64,000 nucleotides of DNA from Luteolibacter luteus. Lineage in GTDB: Bacteria; Verrucomicrobiota; Verrucomicrobiia; Verrucomicrobiales; Akkermansiaceae. The notes below the pieces were generated by a model, which was not told the DNA's origin, did no database searches, and saw only the letters and a list, made by a program, of their open reading frames with translations. The translations under genes were made by a program, and so were the position numbers. The stretch is from positions 4,774,001 to 4,838,000 of the forward strand of contig NZ_CP051774.1 in the NCBI RefSeq assembly GCF_012913485.1, written 5' to 3'. Positions 28,206 through 37,000 of this stretch are shown here, piece after piece; position 1 is the first letter of the stretch; each line of letters begins with the position of its first letter.

Positions 28206-29123
28206 ATGAACTCCTTTCTTCCTGACCAAGCGTCCTCCGCCCAAGGCAGTGACGCTTGGCAGGAAGAGCGGGCTCGCCTTGAAGCGGAGCTCGGCGAACG
28301 TATCACGCTTGATGCCCTGACGGGACCGGTCGGGTTGCAGGGGCGCGAACCGAGCCGCGATGATGCGGGTGGCGAGGCGGGCTGGATGATTGCGCAGCGG
28401 AAGCGCGGGCACCGCCACTCGATTGATGACGTGCTCACGGCGTGGTATGCCCTGCAGGTATCGCCTCCGGTCACGGAGCACCTCGATCTCGGTACGGGCA
28501 TCGGCACGGTGGGGTTGCTCACCTTGTGGGGCATGGGTGAGGGGGCACGGCTCACCTGTGTGGAAGCTCAGGAGATCAGCTATCGCCTGCTCCAATCGAA
28601 TCTCGATGCGAACGGCCTGCGCCCGCGGGTCGATTGTTCGCATGGCGACCTCCGGGATCTATGCCTGGATCGGAAGTTCCCGCTGATCACAGGAAGCCCG
28701 CCGTATTTCCCGACGAGCGCGGGAGTGGTGCCGCAGGATTCGCAGAAGGCTCATGCCCGCTTCGAGTTGCGCGGTGATGTCTCGGATTATGCGAAGGCTG
28801 CGGTGAAGCATCTCGCGCCGGGCGGATGGTTCGTGCTCTGTTTTCCGACACCACAGAAGCAGCGTGCCTTGGATGGGATCGCGGCGGCAGGGCTGAAGTC
28901 GGTGAAGATCCGCGATGTGATCCCGCGCGAGACTTTGGAGCCTTTGTTCACCCTCTTTGCCTGTCGTCATGCGGATGATGTGACGTCGGAGATGGAGATC
29001 GAGGAACCACTGACGGTTCGCGAGCGAAGCGGCCGGCTGACAGCGGCGATGGCGGCAGTGAGGCGGTGCTTCGGCTTCCGGGATGGCGAGGCGCATGGAG
29101 GACACGCGCCGGTGAGTGCTTGA
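28206..29123 (+). CDS. tRNA1(Val)-adenine-N6-methyltransferase-like protein
   Basis: About 305 residues from the ATG at 28206. The SAM-binding motif I is HLDLGTGIGTVGLL (residues ~95-108), motif II is CVEAQE, and the target-base motif is GSPPYFPT, close to the NPPYF of TrmN6/YfiC-type N6-adenine methyltransferases. RKRGHRHSIDDVL at ~60-72 corresponds to the family's N-terminal KMGTDGVLLG-like element. This suggests methylation of an adenine in tRNA or another RNA, but with Ser instead of Asn in the catalytic motif the substrate is uncertain. The C-terminal ~60 residues are extra compared with YfiC. Confidence 0.72.
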   Translation: MNSFLPDQASSAQGSDAWQEERARLEAELGERITLDALTGPVGLQGREPSRDDAGGEAGWMIAQRKRGHRHSIDDVLTAWYALQVSPPVTEHLDLGTGIGTVGLLTLWGMGEGARLTCVEAQEISYRLLQSNLDANGLRPRVDCSHGDLRDLCLDRKFPLITGSPPYFPTSAGVVPQDSQKAHARFELRGDVSDYAKAAVKHLAPGGWFVLCFPTPQKQRALDGIAAAGLKSVKIRDVIPRETLEPLFTLFACRHADDVTSEMEIEEPLTVRERSGRLTAAMAAVRRCFGFRDGEAHGGHAPVSA

Positions 29124-29157
29124 ATTCCTCGCGATCCTGGCGTGTGCTTTTCTTCCC

Positions 29158-29487
29158 ATGAGCAAGGCCTGCCCGATGTGTGAGATGGAAGATGTGCTGG
29201 AGCACGCGGATCACTACGAGTGCTCCACCTGCGGTCATGAATGGCCGAAAGAGGAAGTTGAAGAGTCCGGTGAGCGCATCGTGAAGGATGCCTACGGCAA
29301 TGTGCTCGCGGATGGCGACATCGTGGCGATGATCAAGGATCTCAAGCTGAAGGGCTCATCCCAAGTGCTGAAGATAGGCACGAAGTCCTCTGCGATCCGC
29401 TTGGTCGATGGCGACCACGAGATTGCCTGCAAGATGGACGGCATCGCGATCGGCTTGAAGGCGTGCTTCGTGAAGAAGGTTTCGTGA
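29158..29487 (+). CDS. PhnA/YjdM-like zinc-ribbon protein
   Basis: A 109-residue protein from the ATG at 29158. The N-terminal zinc ribbon uses CPMC and CSTCGHEW, followed by the beta-barrel-like domain KDAYGNVLADGDIVAMIKDLKLKGSS, typical of the PhnA (alkylphosphonate-linked) family now often called YjdM. Despite the name, the family is not known to act directly in phosphonate breakdown and its role is unclear. It stands after the methyltransferase and is closed by a bidirectional terminator. Confidence 0.88.
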   Translation: MSKACPMCEMEDVLEHADHYECSTCGHEWPKEEVEESGERIVKDAYGNVLADGDIVAMIKDLKLKGSSQVLKIGTKSSAIRLVDGDHEIACKMDGIAIGLKACFVKKVS

Positions 29488-29501
29488 TCTCGGGAACGAA
29501 A

Positions 29502-29531
29502 ACGCCGCCCCGGCGTGAACCGGGACGGCGT
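29502..29531. terminator. Bidirectional terminator between convergent genes
   Basis: A strong GC hairpin (ACGCCGCCCCGG / CCGGGACGGCGT, nearly perfect) with ATTTTC on the + side and TTTTCGTT on the - side lies between the PhnA-like gene and the GloVer-repeat gene. Confidence 0.75.
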
Positions 29532-29552
29532 GATTTTCAATCAACGTCCCCT

Positions 29553-32450
29553 TTACCAAGGGAAGCCAGCGGGCAAGGCGATGCCGCCGAGGTTGATCTC
29601 GAAGGGGCTCTCGTCCGGATCATTGCTGCTGATCTGGAGCTTTGCCGCCTTCAAACCCGGTGAATTTGGCGAGAAGCGCACCACGCAGGTCGTCGTGCCG
29701 CCGCCTGCCACCGTGGAAGCAGGAGCAGTCTGGATCGAGTAGTGCGAGGCACCTGCTCCGCTCAGCGAGGCAGAGATGCCGCTCAGTGCGGCGCTGCTGC
29801 TCGTGTTGCGGATCGTGAGCGTGATGTTTACGGAACTGCCGACTTTGGTCAGGCCCACCAGCCTGAAGTCGCCGTCGGACAAGGCATGTCCACCCGCTTC
29901 CACGGCGATGTCCACGATTTCTGCGGCCTCTTCCGTGGTGAAGCTCAGGATCTCGCCGAGCTGTTCCACCGGAGTCTCATCATTGACCGCTGCCACACGG
30001 CAGTAATAGGTGGTTCCAGGAAGCAGGCCGCTCAGCGGGGCTGCCACCGGCACTGCATCGTCACCGGCGGGCAAGGTGTCTGCGATCACCGTGTTCGCGC
30101 CGGCGAGGGTCGGGCTGGTGCCATACTGGAAGCTCACGCCGGTGGCATAGCCGCCGGGATTCACGTTTGCGTTCAGTGTCGCCGAGACGTCATCGATTCC
30201 GGTGGCGGCTTCGGTTTCGACCTCTGCGCCGAAGCGGATGCAATAGATCACGCCACCGCCTGCGGGTTTGCCGTCCGCGGTGAGGCCGCCTTCGGGGGCG
30301 GTGCCATAGAGGTTGCCATCCTGACCTCGTGTAAGACCGGCGACGGGCAGGCGGCCGTGAGTGAAGTCGAAGTGATAGACCGTTGAGAACTCCCCGTCCG
30401 TCGTGATGCGGAAGACGGTGCCGCCGTCTTCACGGACCTCGCCGCCATAGGTCGTGACGCCGTAGAGCGCGCCATCCGGGCCTTCGGCGAGTTGACCGGC
30501 TGGCAATGCGCCATCGGCCAGGTTGAAGGCATGGAGGGTGGTCCAGATGCCGTCCGGTGTCAGCTTGTAGATGGTGCCGAGATCGTCCGGTCCACCGTAA
30601 GGCAGGACTCCATAGAGGTTGCCATCGGAGGCTTGCATCAAGCCGGCGGAAGGGACGATGCCCTCTTCCTCGCGGTTGTTGAGTTCGGCGAGAACCGTGA
30701 TCTCACCCTCAGGTGTGATCTTGAAGACGGTTCCGGTTTCCTCCGCGCCGCCGTTTTGGGTGGTGCCATAGAAGTTCCCGTCGATCCCTTCGATCAAAGA
30801 GGGGTTGGGCTTCGATCCATTGGTTCCACCCCAGTCGGCGAGATGGGTGTGGGTGCCGCCCGGGGTGATCTTGAAGAAGGTTCCCGAGTAAGCCGGCCCG
30901 CCGTTCTGGGTGGTGCCATAGAAGCTGCCATCGGAGCCCAGCGTCAGGCCTGCGGGGTCGGAGCCCTGGGTGCCATCGAAGGAGAAGATGTCCTCGCGGA
31001 CACCGGCGGGTGTCATGCGGAAGACGGAGCCGTAACCGAAGTCACCGCCATGGATATCGGTGCCGTAGAGGTTACCATCCACGCCCAGCGTGAATGGGAA
31101 CTTGTAATCGAGTGAGGCCGCAAAGCCCGAATCCGGTGCATCGAAGAAGGAGACGCTGCCATCCGTGGCGAACTTGAAGAAAGCTTCCGTCTCATAAAGA
31201 GCGCGATCGATGGAGCCATACCAATTTCCCGCGTTGTCCTGGGTAAGCCTCGAGTTCGGAGCGTGATCGCGGAAGCCATCGAAGCTGGCGATCGAGCCGA
31301 GGGTGCCGGCGGTGCTGATCCGGAAGGCGCTGCCTTGTTGGAAGCTGCCGCCCATCATGCTGGTGCCGATCAAGCTGCCATCCGCTTCCAAGCTGAGGCC
31401 GGAGTAGGGATAGGCGAAAGAGCTGCCCATTTCCCCGTGCACGAGGATCGTATGGGTGCCCGTCTTGCTGACCTTGAAAGCCGTGCCCCCGCCGTAACTG
31501 CCGCCGTAGTAGGTGGTGGAGTAGAGGTCTCCATCCGGGCCTTCCACGAGGTCGCCGTCGGGCTCCGAGCCATTCGCCCAATCGAAGGTGGTAAGGATGC
31601 TGACGGTTCCGCCAGGCGTCATCTTGAAGATGGTGCCGTAGTTCGGCCCGCCGCTGGTGGCACCGTAGAAGTTGCCGTCAGAAGCCTGCATCAGTCCGGT
31701 CGGCATGGTTTCGCTCATGCCGGGCAGGCTGCTGAAATCCCCCACGACACTCGCGGTTCCAGCCGGTGTCACGCGGTAGATCGTGGATGGCTGGCCGGAG
31801 GAGATACTACGATGGGCACCGTAGAAGTTCCCGTCCGAGGCCAGGATAATGTTTCCGGATGGCGACCAGCCGATGGAGTTCTGCGCCCAGTCCGTCAAGG
31901 TGGTAAGCACTCCGGCCGGTGTCACCTTGAAGAATGTGCCGAAATCATTCGCTCCGCCGAGGCCGGTGGTCCCGTAGAAATTGCCATCGCTTCCTTCCAC
32001 CAGCTTGGAGATAGGGAGACCACCGTCGGCACCGAGGGTGAAGTGGTGCAGTTCGGTGTAGCTTCCATCCGGTGTGATACGGAAGATGTTCCCGGATTCG
32101 TAAGGTTCGCCGTTACGGCAGACACCGTAGAAATTGCCGTCGCTGCCGAGGGTGATTTCACCAGGACTGGATGCGAAGGCATCGAAGTGGTGCAGCGTGG
32201 TGATGGTTCCATCCGGAGCGATCTTGAAGAAGGTGCCGCCGCTCTCCCAGGCACCGCCGGATTGGGTGGTGCCGTAGAGATTGCCGTTGGCATGGCGGAC
32301 GAGCTTGGCGCTGGGTTGTTCGGCTTTCAGCTCGAAGCCGTGGACGATCCCGAAGGTGGGGGCTGCGTGCGCTTCAGGTGCAAGGTAGAAGGCTCCGGGA
32401 AGCGCTGCGGTGAGCAGGATGGATAGCGGTCGGGATAGATAGGATTTCAT
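29553..32450 (-). CDS. GloVer-repeat exported protein
   Basis: About 965 residues from the ATG at 32450, with a signal peptide (LSILLTAALPGAFYLAPEAHA). The body is made of about a dozen ~50-residue repeats of the form EGSDGNFYGTTxxGGxxxxGTxFKITPxGxxTxLxxF, the choice-of-anchor tandem repeat (GloVer, TIGR03803-like). Such repeats are thought to form a beta-propeller-like structure. The C-terminal third has an Fn3-like segment (LNANVNPGGYATGVSFQYG) and a domain with NISASLSGAGASHYSIQTAP-like spacing seen in choice-of-anchor D modules. I see no sorting signal at the very end (GGIALPAGFPW). Function unknown; an extracellular structural role is likely. Confidence 0.8.
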   Translation of the reverse strand: MKSYLSRPLSILLTAALPGAFYLAPEAHAAPTFGIVHGFELKAEQPSAKLVRHANGNLYGTTQSGGAWESGGTFFKIAPDGTITTLHHFDAFASSPGEITLGSDGNFYGVCRNGEPYESGNIFRITPDGSYTELHHFTLGADGGLPISKLVEGSDGNFYGTTGLGGANDFGTFFKVTPAGVLTTLTDWAQNSIGWSPSGNIILASDGNFYGAHRSISSGQPSTIYRVTPAGTASVVGDFSSLPGMSETMPTGLMQASDGNFYGATSGGPNYGTIFKMTPGGTVSILTTFDWANGSEPDGDLVEGPDGDLYSTTYYGGSYGGGTAFKVSKTGTHTILVHGEMGSSFAYPYSGLSLEADGSLIGTSMMGGSFQQGSAFRISTAGTLGSIASFDGFRDHAPNSRLTQDNAGNWYGSIDRALYETEAFFKFATDGSVSFFDAPDSGFAASLDYKFPFTLGVDGNLYGTDIHGGDFGYGSVFRMTPAGVREDIFSFDGTQGSDPAGLTLGSDGSFYGTTQNGGPAYSGTFFKITPGGTHTHLADWGGTNGSKPNPSLIEGIDGNFYGTTQNGGAEETGTVFKITPEGEITVLAELNNREEEGIVPSAGLMQASDGNLYGVLPYGGPDDLGTIYKLTPDGIWTTLHAFNLADGALPAGQLAEGPDGALYGVTTYGGEVREDGGTVFRITTDGEFSTVYHFDFTHGRLPVAGLTRGQDGNLYGTAPEGGLTADGKPAGGGVIYCIRFGAEVETEAATGIDDVSATLNANVNPGGYATGVSFQYGTSPTLAGANTVIADTLPAGDDAVPVAAPLSGLLPGTTYYCRVAAVNDETPVEQLGEILSFTTEEAAEIVDIAVEAGGHALSDGDFRLVGLTKVGSSVNITLTIRNTSSSAALSGISASLSGAGASHYSIQTAPASTVAGGGTTTCVVRFSPNSPGLKAAKLQISSNDPDESPFEINLGGIALPAGFPW

Positions 32451-32744
32451 GTGCTTGGTGTTAAGTGGTTTCAAGTGTCTGTTGTTTGTTGCTGTGTTGT
32501 GCTGTTTCCCTTTTCGGGTGGTTTTGTCTGGTTCGCGGGGAGGAGCGGAAGGGGCCGGAAAATAAGGAGGGTTTGGCCGATTTTGCGTGCTCCGGATGAA
32601 ACTTCCGGGTCCGCCTGCCTCCGGTGGCGATACGCGTTTGCGCGTGTGAGGGATCGGTAAAGGTAACTTGAAAAGAGTGTGAATTGTTAACTTGTCGATA
32701 TCGACACACGGCGATGGTTGTGGCCGGGTCGGACAGGTTTGGCG

Positions 32745-33218
32745 ATGAGTTCCAGTGGTCCCCGGGGCAAGTCACGCTGTCACAATGGGTCTCGCCTTCT
32801 GAAGTTGTTCCCGCTTCGCTTCGTCATCGCTCCGCGCCAACGCTTCCACATCGCCCTGCGGATCCTCATCGGATCCGTGTGGGTCTTCCATGGCCTCTAC
32901 AGCAAGCTGCTCGATGGCATACCGCGCCACCGTATGATCGTGGCGCAGGTCCTTGGGGAAGATCTGGCGAAGGTCGCGACTTATGCGGTCGGCACCTGCG
33001 AGGTCTTGTTAGGATTTTGGGTGTTCTCTCATCGCTTCCCTCGGGCCTGTGCCGCGGTGCAGACCATGGCGATCGTCACGATGAATACGCTGGAGATCGC
33101 CCGGGCTCGCGAGCTCCTGATCTCAGCACCCGGTATGGTAGCCCTCAATGCTGCCTTCCTCGCCCTTGGGTGGTATAGTGCCACGCGTCCGCCGCTTCAA
33201 TCCAACCAGCCCGCCTGA
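32745..33218 (+). CDS. DoxX-like membrane protein
   Basis: About 157 residues from the ATG at 32745. After a basic N-terminal segment, four hydrophobic helices follow (RILIGSVWVFHGLYSKLL, VATYAVGTCEVLLGFWVF, AVQTMAIVTMNTLEIA, MVALNAAFLALGWYSA), consistent with the DoxX-like family. Family members are small inner-membrane proteins; some are linked to quinone or redox processes, but no activity can be assigned here. The gene converges on the membrane-protein gene at 33197 and overlaps its end by 22 bases. Confidence 0.65.
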   Translation: MSSSGPRGKSRCHNGSRLLKLFPLRFVIAPRQRFHIALRILIGSVWVFHGLYSKLLDGIPRHRMIVAQVLGEDLAKVATYAVGTCEVLLGFWVFSHRFPRACAAVQTMAIVTMNTLEIARARELLISAPGMVALNAAFLALGWYSATRPPLQSNQPA

Positions 33219-33625
33219 ACGGCGCCGCAGGTTGCGAACAAGGCGGCGAGCGCGAGCCAAATGCAGGTGAAGCACCAGTGGACTGCGGTCTCCATGGGCT
33301 TCCCTCTCCAGAGATCCCCGCGATAAACGAACCACTGGAAGTAGAGCCGAACTGCCCAGAAAGCGGAGAAGGACCAGGAGATCCATGCCCCGGCTCGTGA
33401 GGGCACGAGGAAGATCGCGGGATCTAGCAGGCAAGGCAGGACCATCATCACCAGCACCAGGCAGATGAAAAAGGTATGAACGTGGAAAACCGCTTCATTC
33501 ACCGGACTCAGGCGCTTGGCCTCATCTCTCCACTGGAGCCGCTTGCCGATGGGAATGTGAAGCACCGCCAGCAAGGCCATGCCGGTTCCGGCGATGCGGA
33601 GCAGGAGCGTGAGAATCTCGATCAT
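33197..33625 (-). CDS. Small integral membrane protein
   Basis: A 142-residue protein with four predicted membrane helices (LLLRIAGTGMALLAVLHIPI, VFHVHTFFICLVLVMMVLPCLL, WSFSAFWAVRLYFQWFVY, CFTCIWLALAALFATCGAV). No recognised family. It starts inside the end of the methyltransferase gene (4-base ATGA-type overlap), so it is the third gene of a tightly coupled operon with a DUF2071 protein and a methyltransferase. This context suggests a joint role in modifying a membrane component, which is inference. Confidence 0.68.
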   Translation of the reverse strand: MIEILTLLLRIAGTGMALLAVLHIPIGKRLQWRDEAKRLSPVNEAVFHVHTFFICLVLVMMVLPCLLDPAIFLVPSRAGAWISWSFSAFWAVRLYFQWFVYRGDLWRGKPMETAVHWCFTCIWLALAALFATCGAVQAGWLD

Positions 33626-34377
33626 GGGCGGACGAGCACGAAAGTACGGAGCCAGGGGGTGATCGGAAATTCATCCTCCGCGCGCAGGCCCGCGCTTTCC
33701 CAGCAACGTTTCCAATTCGCCGCCGAGTGGAAGTGACGGAAGCCGGGGCCGAAGGCGAGGAAGTTGGCTCCATTTCGCAGGTGCTCGACGATGACGATGC
33801 GTCCTCCCGGCCGGAGGCAGCGCAAGGCTTCGCGGAACCAGCGGCCGCGCTCGTCCTCGCTGCGGAACTCGTGGATCGCGAGCAGGCCAAAGATCACATC
33901 GGTGGATTCCGCTTCCACGGGCCATGTGTCGAAGGTCGAGGGAATGGTTTCCGGAGTGGGCGGATAAAGCTGTCTTGCCCGATGGATGGAAGGCTCCGTC
34001 ATCAGCACGGCATCGAAGTGATCGAGCGTGATCCAGCGGTCGGGCGAGGTCCGTTCACGGATCGCTTCCGAAGCTTCATCCAGCCCCGAGTGACAGTAGA
34101 CGCTCTGCTTGCGCCCGGCTCCTTTCAGAGCCCTGTCCAACCAGTTCCAGCGGTAGAGATCGGAGCGGTCGTAGATGAGGTGGGAGACCCCCAGGGAGAC
34201 GAAGATGAAATAGCCGGCGCCCAAGACGGCGAGGAGGCTGGCAAGCTTCACCCCCATGTGGCTGGCGGCGAATAGTGCGACGAGTGCCGCGACCAACACC
34301 ACGGATGCCATGAGATAGAAGCGCGCATTGAACTGGATGATGTTCGTCATCCCTTGCCATGGTCCACGTGTTTTCAT
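33622..34377 (-). CDS. Membrane-anchored SAM-dependent methyltransferase-like protein
   Basis: About 251 residues from the ATG at 34377, which overlaps the stop of the preceding gene by 4 bases; the longer frame extends through that gene and is not likely. Two N-terminal membrane helices (MASVVLVAALVALFAASHM and LASLLAVLGAGYFIFVSLGV) are followed by a class I methyltransferase-like domain in which the later motifs are clear: DVIFGLLAIHEFRS, LRCLRPGGRIVIVEHLRNGANFLAFGP. The glycine-rich motif I is replaced by VYCHSGLDEASEAI, so SAM binding needs to be shown. The substrate is unknown; membrane anchoring hints at a lipid or quinone. Confidence 0.66.
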   Translation of the reverse strand: MKTRGPWQGMTNIIQFNARFYLMASVVLVAALVALFAASHMGVKLASLLAVLGAGYFIFVSLGVSHLIYDRSDLYRWNWLDRALKGAGRKQSVYCHSGLDEASEAIRERTSPDRWITLDHFDAVLMTEPSIHRARQLYPPTPETIPSTFDTWPVEAESTDVIFGLLAIHEFRSEDERGRWFREALRCLRPGGRIVIVEHLRNGANFLAFGPGFRHFHSAANWKRCWESAGLRAEDEFPITPWLRTFVLVRP

Positions 34378-35126
34378 GCGGAAGCCGGGGGCTTGATGAT
34401 CCGGCCTTTCTGCCAGCGGTAGTCGATGTCCCGGACCGTGAAGGCATTCGCCGCGAGGGGTGTGTAATCCTTGAGAGGGGCTTCCTGAAAGAGACTGACG
34501 TTCCAATGCTTCAGGGCCACAGGGCGAGGTGTCCAGTCCGCACGATTGCCCTCGATCACGACAAAGCTGCCATCGTCCAGAGGGCTGAAGGTGAAGGGCA
34601 TGGGCCCGGCGAAGCGGCGGGCGGTGCGCCAATCGGGAAAGGGCGAGCCTTTCGGTAGCTGCGCGTCTTCACTTTCCGTGTCGAAGCATAGATCGAGCAA
34701 GGGCGCGCCATCGGGACTCTCCGTCCGGATGCGGGTCTCGGTGCCATTGCTTTCCGTGTGGACCTTCACGAGTTGATAGTTGTAGCCGGTCATCAGGTTC
34801 CCCAGTCGGACCATGCGGCGCTTGTCGGTCTCGCTCTTGAGGATCTTCAGTCCGCGAAGGCGGCGTCCGGAGTCATCGAGGCGGGTGAAGATGCGATAGC
34901 CCGCGAGGAAGAAGTCCTGACCCAGCCGTGCAGGAAAGCCTGCCGGGCGAAGGCTGCGGGTCCACACCAGAGCGACGGTGATGAAGCCGAATCCTCCGTA
35001 ACCATCGATCTCCAGTCCTGCGGGGACCATCGGCCGCAGGGCTTCCTCCGGGAAGGCGAAGGAAAGCGCCACCACCCTGTCGAATCGTGCCACGACAGGA
35101 AAGGGGTGGCGCTTCAGAAACTTCAT
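34374..35126 (-). CDS. DUF2071 family protein
   Basis: About 250 residues from the ATG at 35126. The pattern (FALSF-like VVALSFAFPEEALRPMVPAGLEIDGYGGFGFITVALV, GQDFFLAGYRIFTRL, NLMTGYNYQLVKV, FAGPMPFTFSPLDDGSFVVIEGNRADW) matches DUF2071, a family with an acetoacetate-decarboxylase-like fold and unknown activity. It is the first of three overlapping leftward genes. The TAMFS of the N-terminus is cytoplasmic, with no signal peptide. Confidence 0.72.
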   Translation of the reverse strand: MKFLKRHPFPVVARFDRVVALSFAFPEEALRPMVPAGLEIDGYGGFGFITVALVWTRSLRPAGFPARLGQDFFLAGYRIFTRLDDSGRRLRGLKILKSETDKRRMVRLGNLMTGYNYQLVKVHTESNGTETRIRTESPDGAPLLDLCFDTESEDAQLPKGSPFPDWRTARRFAGPMPFTFSPLDDGSFVVIEGNRADWTPRPVALKHWNVSLFQEAPLKDYTPLAANAFTVRDIDYRWQKGRIIKPPASA

Positions 35127-35212
35127 GCTTGGCCCGTGACGGGCTGATCTCAACGCCACGATAGCGGCATGGCCATCTGAATCCGGACCTTCACTGGAAA
35201 TTCACGATCGGG

Positions 35213-35608
35213 TCAACTCACGCGGTTCCATAGGCCCGCCCAAGCCTTGCGCTCCGCCCACATCAGAAAGAGGGCAAGCGCGGCGATGCCCAGGATCATC
35301 GGGCTGTTCAATCCGACGCCACCCAGGACGAACGTGTGATAGGCAAGGATGTTCACGATGATCGGGCCGAGAATGAGGAGTCCGATGTTCCGGGATTTCG
35401 GGATCGCGACGAGGATGCCGCCGACCATCTCGAGAACCTTGATGAAGGTCATGTATCCCGTCGGGCCGAAGGCGGCCATGAATTGACCGGGTGGAGTGTC
35501 CTTCGGGATTTCCGGAATCGGAGCCAGCTTGAAGAGAACCATGGCGGAAGCCATGATGAACAGCAGGCCGAGGATGATCCCGGCAATGATCGGTGCCCAC
35601 TTTTTCAT
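35213..35608 (-). CDS. DoxX-family membrane protein
   Basis: A 131-residue protein from the ATG at 35608 with four membrane helices: PIIAGIILGLLFIMASAMVLFKL, FIKVLEMVGGILVAIP, LLILGPIIVNILAYHTFVLGG and SPMILGIAALALFLMWAE. This fits the DoxX family of small inner-membrane proteins. It lies 86 bases upstream of the DUF2071 gene on the same strand, so it may be the first gene of that operon. No catalytic residue can be assigned. Confidence 0.68.
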   Translation of the reverse strand: MKKWAPIIAGIILGLLFIMASAMVLFKLAPIPEIPKDTPPGQFMAAFGPTGYMTFIKVLEMVGGILVAIPKSRNIGLLILGPIIVNILAYHTFVLGGVGLNSPMILGIAALALFLMWAERKAWAGLWNRVS

Positions 35609-35778
35609 GATTGGAGGGCACCATTGGGCAAGGTGAAGCATTCTTCAAGTGGTGAACGCGGCATCCATCACGCGGCTGGTACTGACGTTTGAAAGTCGGA
35701 AGTCGCCTAGGCAGAAGGTCTTCCTTTTTTCGGCATTGTGGGTGGAAAACTTCCTTTTCTGGGTTTTCGTAGCTGTTG

Positions 35779-36342
35779 ATGGATCAGCAGCTCCTCCTCT
35801 TCGATTTGCCTCCGCTGCCCAAGGGTCGTCCAGACGTCTTTGCCGTGGTGCGACCGGACGCCGCGATGGCGGAGCATCTGGCCCGCTTCACCGAGCAGCA
35901 TTGCTGGAGGCACGGACTCAAGGCGACAGGGAGGCCTGCGGAAATCCTGCACATCACGTTGAGGACTTTTGGCTGCTATGCGGAGATGAACTCGCGCGAA
36001 TTGGCCAGGATCAAGCAATGGTGCAAGACGGCCGCTCTCCTATCTCCATCCTTCGATGTAGGGTTTGATCGGGTGCTTCCCTTTTCCAATGGTCCTCTGG
36101 CGCTCGTGGCGGGAGGAGGGAATGCCGAGCTGCATCATCTGCGGTGGATTTTGATGGGAGCGCCAGAGCGGAAGCCGCGCTTCGTGCCGCATTTGTCACT
36201 GGCCTACCCGTCGGCCGGATTTCTGGAGGAGGAGATCGATCCTGTTAGTTGGAGCGTGAACGAGCTGCTGCTGATCCACAGCTTGGTGGGGAAGACGGAG
36301 CACCGGGTGCTGGCGCGCTGGCCGCTGGATGCCGTGGCTTGA
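35779..36342 (+). CDS. 2'-5' RNA ligase/2H phosphoesterase
   Basis: A 187-residue protein (ATG at 35779, next to an in-frame TTG). The two catalytic HxTx/HxSx motifs of the 2H phosphoesterase superfamily are present: ILHITLRTFG at ~residue 57 and VPHLSLAYPSAG at ~145, about 88 residues apart as in LigT/ThpR. VFAVVRPDAAMAEHL at the N-terminus also fits. Members cleave or join 2'-5' linkages or cyclic phosphates in RNA; the physiological substrate is rarely known. The gene stands alone. Confidence 0.83.
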   Translation: MDQQLLLFDLPPLPKGRPDVFAVVRPDAAMAEHLARFTEQHCWRHGLKATGRPAEILHITLRTFGCYAEMNSRELARIKQWCKTAALLSPSFDVGFDRVLPFSNGPLALVAGGGNAELHHLRWILMGAPERKPRFVPHLSLAYPSAGFLEEEIDPVSWSVNELLLIHSLVGKTEHRVLARWPLDAVA

Positions 36343-36440
36343 GAGGGTTTTCCCCGTGATCACATTTTTTTGAGGAAAGTTGTCCTCCCTTGCGGACGCC
36401 GTTCGTCGGTATGATGAAACAAGGAACCACCAAAACCACC

Positions 36441-36908
36441 ATGTCCTCCGAAAACACCACTACTGGAACCGTCCGTCTCCACCGTGTCTTCCGCGCCAAG
36501 CCTGAGCGTGTCTACCGCGCCTTCATCGATCCCGATGCCATGAACAAGTGGCTGCCGCCGCACGGATTCACGGGCAAGGTTCACCACATGGATGCCAAGG
36601 TCGGTGGTACCTACCGGATGTCCTTCACCAATTTCAACACCGGCAGTAGCCACGCCTTCGGCGGCCGCTTCCTGGAGATGGAGCCGAACAAGCGCCTGCG
36701 CTATGACGATCAGTTCGAGGATCCGAACCTGCCGGGCACGATGATCACCACGGTGGACCTCCGCGAGGTCTTCTGCGGCGTGGAAATCCACATCGTCCAG
36801 GAAGGTATCCCGCCGATGATCCCGGTGGAGGCGTGTTACATGGGTTGGCAGGAGTCCCTCCAATTGCTGGCCCAGCTGACCGAGCCGGAAATTCCGGACC
36901 ACGGTTGA
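36441..36908 (+). CDS. SRPBCC-domain protein (AHSA1-like)
   Basis: About 155 residues from the ATG at 36441; an earlier ATG at 36411 is possible. The fold signature of activator-of-Hsp90-like SRPBCC proteins is clear: TVRLHRVFRAKPERVYRAFIDPDAMNKWLPPHGFTGKV, KVGGTYRMSFTNF, GGRFLEMEPNKRLRYDDQFEDP, and a closing amphipathic helix GWQESLQLLAQLTEPE. The family binds hydrophobic ligands in a deep cavity and is often found next to small regulators; none is present here. Function cannot be narrowed down. Confidence 0.85.
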   Translation: MSSENTTTGTVRLHRVFRAKPERVYRAFIDPDAMNKWLPPHGFTGKVHHMDAKVGGTYRMSFTNFNTGSSHAFGGRFLEMEPNKRLRYDDQFEDPNLPGTMITTVDLREVFCGVEIHIVQEGIPPMIPVEACYMGWQESLQLLAQLTEPEIPDHG

Positions 36909-37000
36909 AGTGTCGCGGATCGGGTGTTTTCCCACTTCTTGGGTCTTGGTGGGGAGATCGGGAAGGAGTAAGAGATGGGGAACTGCTGCGGAAATCCGCC

